Source of the DNA: Prevotellaceae bacterium
Lineage (GTDB): Bacteria; Bacteroidota; Bacteroidia; Bacteroidales; Bacteroidaceae
Reading direction: 5' to 3'
Length of the DNA stretch: 11,744 nt
Assembly: GCA_022508685.1 (NCBI GenBank)
Contig: JAFLUS010000031.1
Location: forward strand, 1-11,744
How positions within the stretch are numbered: position 1 is the stretch's first letter; the number at the start of each line of letters is the position of its first letter. Made by a program: the position numbers and the translations under genes. Of this stretch, positions 8,509 through 11,744 are shown piece after piece. Under the pieces are notes generated by a model. The model searched no databases, was not told the origin of the DNA, and saw only the letters and a list, made by a program, of their open reading frames with translations.

Positions 8509-10023
8509 ATGATTAAAGACTACATAAAGGCACAAATTCTGTCAAATTTCGGCCATTCGCCGACAATCGACCAAGAAAAAACCATCACGGCGTTGGCCGA
8601 TTTCGTTTGCGACAAAGACGACAGTGCCGTTTTGGTGTTGCGGGGATTCGCCGGCACGGGAAAGACCTCACTCGTAGGTGCTTTCGTCAAGACCATGGAG
8701 GCGGCTCAACGTCCCTGCGTACTGATGGCACCGACGGGACGTGCCGCCAAGGTTTTTGCACGCTACGCCTCCCACCCTGCCTACACCATCCACAAGCAGA
8801 TTTACCGCCAACGTTCCATCGAGCAGAACAGCAGTTTCAACCTCGACTACAACAAGCAACGCAATGCCATTTTCATCGTCGATGAAGCATCGATGATTTC
8901 CGACAACATGCACACGGCAACGTATGGCGGTGCCGGCAGCGAATCGTTCCAATCCACCACAGGAGGTTCGTTGCTCGACGACCTCATCGCCTTTGTTTAC
9001 GGCATTCACCAAACTGCTGCACTTCAAACTGCTTGCCGACTCATCCTCGTGGGCGATACGGCGCAGTTGCCACCCGTGGGTGATACGGACAGTCCGGCAT
9101 TGCAGTGCGACACGTTGCGCCTGCACGGACTCACTCCCCGCACTGCCACGCTCACACAAATCGTGCGACAGGCAGAGACGTCGGGCATTCTATGGAATGC
9201 CACGCACTTGCGCCAACTCATCGAGCAGGAGGAAGTTTATGCTTTTCCACGCATCCGATTCGCAGGATTTGCCGACGTGAAGAATGTTCCGGGTAACGAA
9301 CTGATTGACACGTTGGGCAACTGCTATGCCCGCTATGGCATGGACGAAGTGATGGTGGTCTGTCGCAGCAACAAACGTGCATTGGCCTACAACAACGGCA
9401 TTCGCAATCAGATTCTCGACCGCGAAGAAGAACTTTCGTCGGGCGACCTCGTCATGATTGCCAAAAACAACTATCATTGGCTCAAGCCGCCTACACAAAC
9501 GGCATCGTCAGCGACACCCGAACGCACACCCACATCGTTCCTTGCCAACGGCGACATTGCTGTCGTTCGCCGCATCCGCAACACACGTGAACTCTATGGT
9601 TTCCGGTTTGCCGATTGCCAATTGCGCTTGCCCGATTACGACGACTACGAACTCGAAGCCACCGTTCTGCTCGACACGCTCCATGCCGAAGCCCCTGCCC
9701 TCACCCATGAGCAGCAGGATGGCTTATATAATAAGGTAATGGAGGACTATGCCGACATTCCGCAGAAACGCGAACGGCTGCAACGACTGCGCGTCGATGC
9801 CCATTTCAATGCCTTGCAAGTCAAGTACGCCTACGCCGTCACTTGCCACAAAGCGCAAGGCGGTCAATGGAGCCACATCTTCATCGACCAAGGATATATG
9901 ACCGACGACATGCTCGGCATCGACTATTTCCGTTGGCTCTACACTGCCATCACCCGAGCCACATCCACCATTTATTTCGTCAATTGGCGTCCCGAACAAA
10001 CGCTTGAGACTATTGAAAAATAA
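8509..10023 (+). CDS. RecD/Dda-like superfamily 1 DNA helicase
   Basis: From the chosen start the protein has 504 residues and is an ATP-driven 5'-3' type SF1 helicase related to RecD2, Dda and Pif1. Walker A is GFAGTGKTS (46-54), motif Ia VLMAPTGRAAKVF (71-83), Walker B IFIVDEASMI (121-130), motif III LILVGDTAQLPPVG (178-191). A UvrD_C_2-type C-terminal region has YAYAVTCHKAQGGQW (440-454) and motif VI YTAITRA (478-484). I chose ATG 8509, preceded by CAAAAAAG, over the in-frame ATG at 8374. The 45 extra residues are not helicase-like and lie upstream of, and across, the predicted promoter. Residues 324-345 form a Pro/Thr/Ser-rich insert (KPPTQTASSATPERTPTS). The gene stands alone and converges on alaS. 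A general role in repair or replication is likely; recB and recC are not nearby. Confidence 0.9.
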   Translation: MIKDYIKAQILSNFGHSPTIDQEKTITALADFVCDKDDSAVLVLRGFAGTGKTSLVGAFVKTMEAAQRPCVLMAPTGRAAKVFARYASHPAYTIHKQIYRQRSIEQNSSFNLDYNKQRNAIFIVDEASMISDNMHTATYGGAGSESFQSTTGGSLLDDLIAFVYGIHQTAALQTACRLILVGDTAQLPPVGDTDSPALQCDTLRLHGLTPRTATLTQIVRQAETSGILWNATHLRQLIEQEEVYAFPRIRFAGFADVKNVPGNELIDTLGNCYARYGMDEVMVVCRSNKRALAYNNGIRNQILDREEELSSGDLVMIAKNNYHWLKPPTQTASSATPERTPTSFLANGDIAVVRRIRNTRELYGFRFADCQLRLPDYDDYELEATVLLDTLHAEAPALTHEQQDGLYNKVMEDYADIPQKRERLQRLRVDAHFNALQVKYAYAVTCHKAQGGQWSHIFIDQGYMTDDMLGIDYFRWLYTAITRATSTIYFVNWRPEQTLETIEK

Positions 10024-10079
10024 ATGGCGCACTCTGCTGTGCCGCATGATGCAGTATGCGCCACTGCAGAGTGCACCAT
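10024..10079. repeat. Long imperfect palindrome between convergent genes
   Basis: Arms 10024-10047 and 10056-10079 pair at 21 of 24 positions around an 8-nt loop (10048-10055). The paired blocks are ATGG/CCAT, GCACTCTGC/GCAGAGTGC, GTG/CAC and CGCAT/ATGCG, separated by single mismatches. It starts at the base after the helicase TAA. A smaller hairpin, TGTGCA/TGCACA, follows at 10092-10106. There is no T-run on either side, so it is not a standard intrinsic terminator, but it could block or stabilise the 3' ends of both convergent transcripts. Confidence 0.75.
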
Positions 10080-10119
10080 GCGAAGTCGCGATGTGCACCA
10101 TGCACAATCTCAGAATGCA
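10024..10119 (-). repeat. Degenerate 22-bp-period repeat array filling the helicase-alaS gap
   Basis: Four consecutive 22-bp units lie at 10098-10119, 10076-10097, 10054-10075 and 10032-10053, plus a partial unit to 10024. In plus orientation each ends in TGCA, and most begin CCATGC or similar; neighbouring units agree at 12-14 of 22 positions by hand count. Read on the minus strand the first unit begins directly after the alaS stop codon. One unit contains GCACTCT, also the core of the array at 5062-5127, and both arrays have GCAT a few bases before the core. The function is unknown. Confidence 0.65.
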
Positions 10120-11744
10120 CTATAATTCAGCCAGTTCTACGACTTTATTGACGGCATCCTGCAAGCCATCGACATTCTTGCCGCCTGCCGTAGCGAAGTG
10201 AGGTTGACCACCGCCACCGCCTTGCATCAGACGGGCAGCCTCGCGAATGATTTTACCGGCATTCTTACCAGCCTGCACGAGGTCGTCGCTGAACGATACG
10301 GTGAGGTTGGGTTTGCCATCCTGCACAGCACCAATCACGACCAACAGACCTTCTGTGAACTGTCCGCGCAATTGGAAAGCAATGTCCTTTGCACTCTGTG
10401 CATCGACGGGCAGCACAGCCGACATCACTTTCACACCGCCAACCGTTTGCGCCTTCGCAATGAGGGCTTGCTTATATTCCTGCGCCTTCTGCGCCTTAAA
10501 TTCGTCGAGCGCCTTCTTCAATTCTGCATTTTCCTCAATGCTCTTTCGGATGGTGCCAAAGAGGTCGGGCGCATTGTTGAAGAGTGTGCGAATGTCAGCG
10601 AACGTATCCTGCAAGTGGTCGAGGTATTCCTCCACAGCCTTACCGGTGATGGCTTCAATACGACGTACACCAGCCGCAATGCTGCTTTCGCTCACGATGC
10701 GCACCATGCCAATCTGTCCCGTTGCCTGTACGTGGCATCCACCACAGAATTCTACGCTTGAACCGAACTGCACCACGCGCACGCGGTCGCCATATTTTTC
10801 ACCAAACAAGGCAATAGCACCCAGTTTGCGGGCTTCCTCAATGGGACAATCACGATATTCCGTCAGCGGAATGTTCTGACGAATCTTCTCATTGACAAGG
10901 TGTTCTACTTCGCGCAACTGTTCGGGCGTCATCTTTTCAAAATGAGAAAAGTCGAAACGCAAACCGTCGGGACTGACGAGCGAGCCTTTCTGCTCTACGT
11001 GCGTACCGAGCACCGTGCGCAATGCTTCGTCGAGCAAGTGCGTACACGAGTGGTTGGCTTCCGTAGCACGACGTTTTTCTACATCCACACAAGCCATGAA
11101 CTCGGCTTCGGGATGCTCGGGCAGACGGTCCACGATGTGCACGCTGAGACCATTCTCTTTCTTCACATCGAGGACATTGATAGTCTCCTCTTCGTTCACC
11201 AGCACACCTTGGTCGCCCACTTCACCACCCATTTCAGCGTAGAACGGCGTGATGTCGAGCACCACCTCGTAGGATGTTCCCTTCTTCTGCTTCACTTCGC
11301 GATATTGCAGAATGTGGCACGAATGCTCCGTGTAATCATATCCTACAAATTTACTTTCAATAATATCACTATCTGCCACATTGCCAACGACTTGCCAATC
11401 GCCCAATTCCTTTTGTGCAGCATTGCGGGCACGGTCTTTCTGCTTCTGCATTTCGGCATTGAATCCTGCTTCGTCCACCGTCATGCCGTTCTCACGGCAG
11501 ATGAGTTCAGTGAGGTCGAGCGGGAAACCAAACGTGTCGAAAAGGGTAAACGCCTTGTCGCCGGCGATTTCATTCTTACCGGCAGCACGCGTTTCTTCCA
11601 TCACGCCATTGAGCAGACGAATACCGTTTTCCAACGTGCGCAGGAAGGAATCCTCCTCCTCTTTCATCACCTTCATGATGAGTTCGCGCTGTGCAACGAG
11701 TTCGGGGAACGCATCACCCATTTCGGCAATGAGCGTAGGAACGA
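10120..11744 (-). CDS. alaS: Alanyl-tRNA synthetase, C-terminal part (cut by window edge)
   Basis: The 540 visible residues continue past the right edge in frame (reading [15 protein letters not shown] at the edge). Roughly the first 330 residues of this family of about 870, which hold the aminoacylation active site, are outside the window. The visible part covers the tRNA-recognition region, the editing domain that clears mischarged Ser- and Gly-tRNA(Ala), and the C-Ala (DHHA1-type) domain. The editing zinc ligands are intact: NHSCTHLL contains HxxxH (bases 11038-11052) and CGGCH supplies the Cys/His pair (10732-10746). Near the end is the glycine-rich [16 protein letters not shown]. The protein ends VVELAEL with TAG at 10122-10120, directly abutting a repeat array. 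Start and promoter are not visible. Identity is certain. Confidence 0.97.
   Translation of the reverse strand, partial: VPTLIAEMGDAFPELVAQRELIMKVMKEEEDSFLRTLENGIRLLNGVMEETRAAGKNEIAGDKAFTLFDTFGFPLDLTELICRENGMTVDEAGFNAEMQKQKDRARNAAQKELGDWQVVGNVADSDIIESKFVGYDYTEHSCHILQYREVKQKKGTSYEVVLDITPFYAEMGGEVGDQGVLVNEEETINVLDVKKENGLSVHIVDRLPEHPEAEFMACVDVEKRRATEANHSCTHLLDEALRTVLGTHVEQKGSLVSPDGLRFDFSHFEKMTPEQLREVEHLVNEKIRQNIPLTEYRDCPIEEARKLGAIALFGEKYGDRVRVVQFGSSVEFCGGCHVQATGQIGMVRIVSESSIAAGVRRIEAITGKAVEEYLDHLQDTFADIRTLFNNAPDLFGTIRKSIEENAELKKALDEFKAQKAQEYKQALIAKAQTVGGVKVMSAVLPVDAQSAKDIAFQLRGQFTEGLLVVIGAVQDGKPNLTVSFSDDLVQAGKNAGKIIREAARLMQGGGGGQPHFATAGGKNVDGLQDAVNKVVELAEL

Overview
The window reads as chromosomal DNA of a Bacteroidales bacterium, most like the Prevotella group. 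Three things point there: promoter elements of the Bacteroidetes type (TTTG at -33, TAnnTTTG at -7); starts preceded by A-rich stretches rather than Shine-Dalgarno sequences; and a DUF3822-rsmD gene pair together with a small protein ending in GNWE, both characteristic of that phylum as I remember it. Genes are moderately GC-rich and the gaps AT-rich. No tRNA, rRNA, CRISPR array, insertion sequence or phage gene was seen.

Layout. (1) Positions 1-4910, plus strand: a promoter, then rpiB (ribose-5-phosphate isomerase B), a secreted GH35 beta-galactosidase with a C-terminal discoidin-like domain, and uvrB, closely spaced (25 bp and 3 bp) and probably one operon. (2) Positions 4911-5425: a 515-bp AT-rich gap with a small hairpin, three tandem 22-bp repeats, a weak terminator candidate and a promoter. 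(3) Positions 5426-6322: a solitary rfbA (dTDP-glucose synthesis). (4) Positions 8375-6333, minus strand: a compact operon of a membrane-anchored pilin-like protein, a DUF3822 protein and rsmD (16S rRNA methyltransferase), convergent with rfbA. (5) Positions 8376-8508: a divergent promoter region with two face-to-face -7 elements flanking a perfect 9-bp inverted repeat. (6) Positions 8509-10023, plus strand: a RecD/Dda-like superfamily 1 helicase. (7) Positions 10024-10119: a gap between convergent genes filled by a second 22-bp-period repeat array that also folds into a 24-bp-armed imperfect palindrome. (8) Positions 10120-11744, minus strand: the C-terminal part of alaS, running off the right edge.

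Most genes are housekeeping: pentose-phosphate metabolism, nucleotide excision repair, rRNA modification, helicase and tRNA charging. The GH35 enzyme and rfbA add glycan breakdown and nucleotide-sugar supply.

The least explained parts are the two 22-bp-period arrays, which share a GCACTCT core, and the pilin-like/DUF3822 pair next to rsmD. I see no clear-cut defence, mobile or biosynthetic system.
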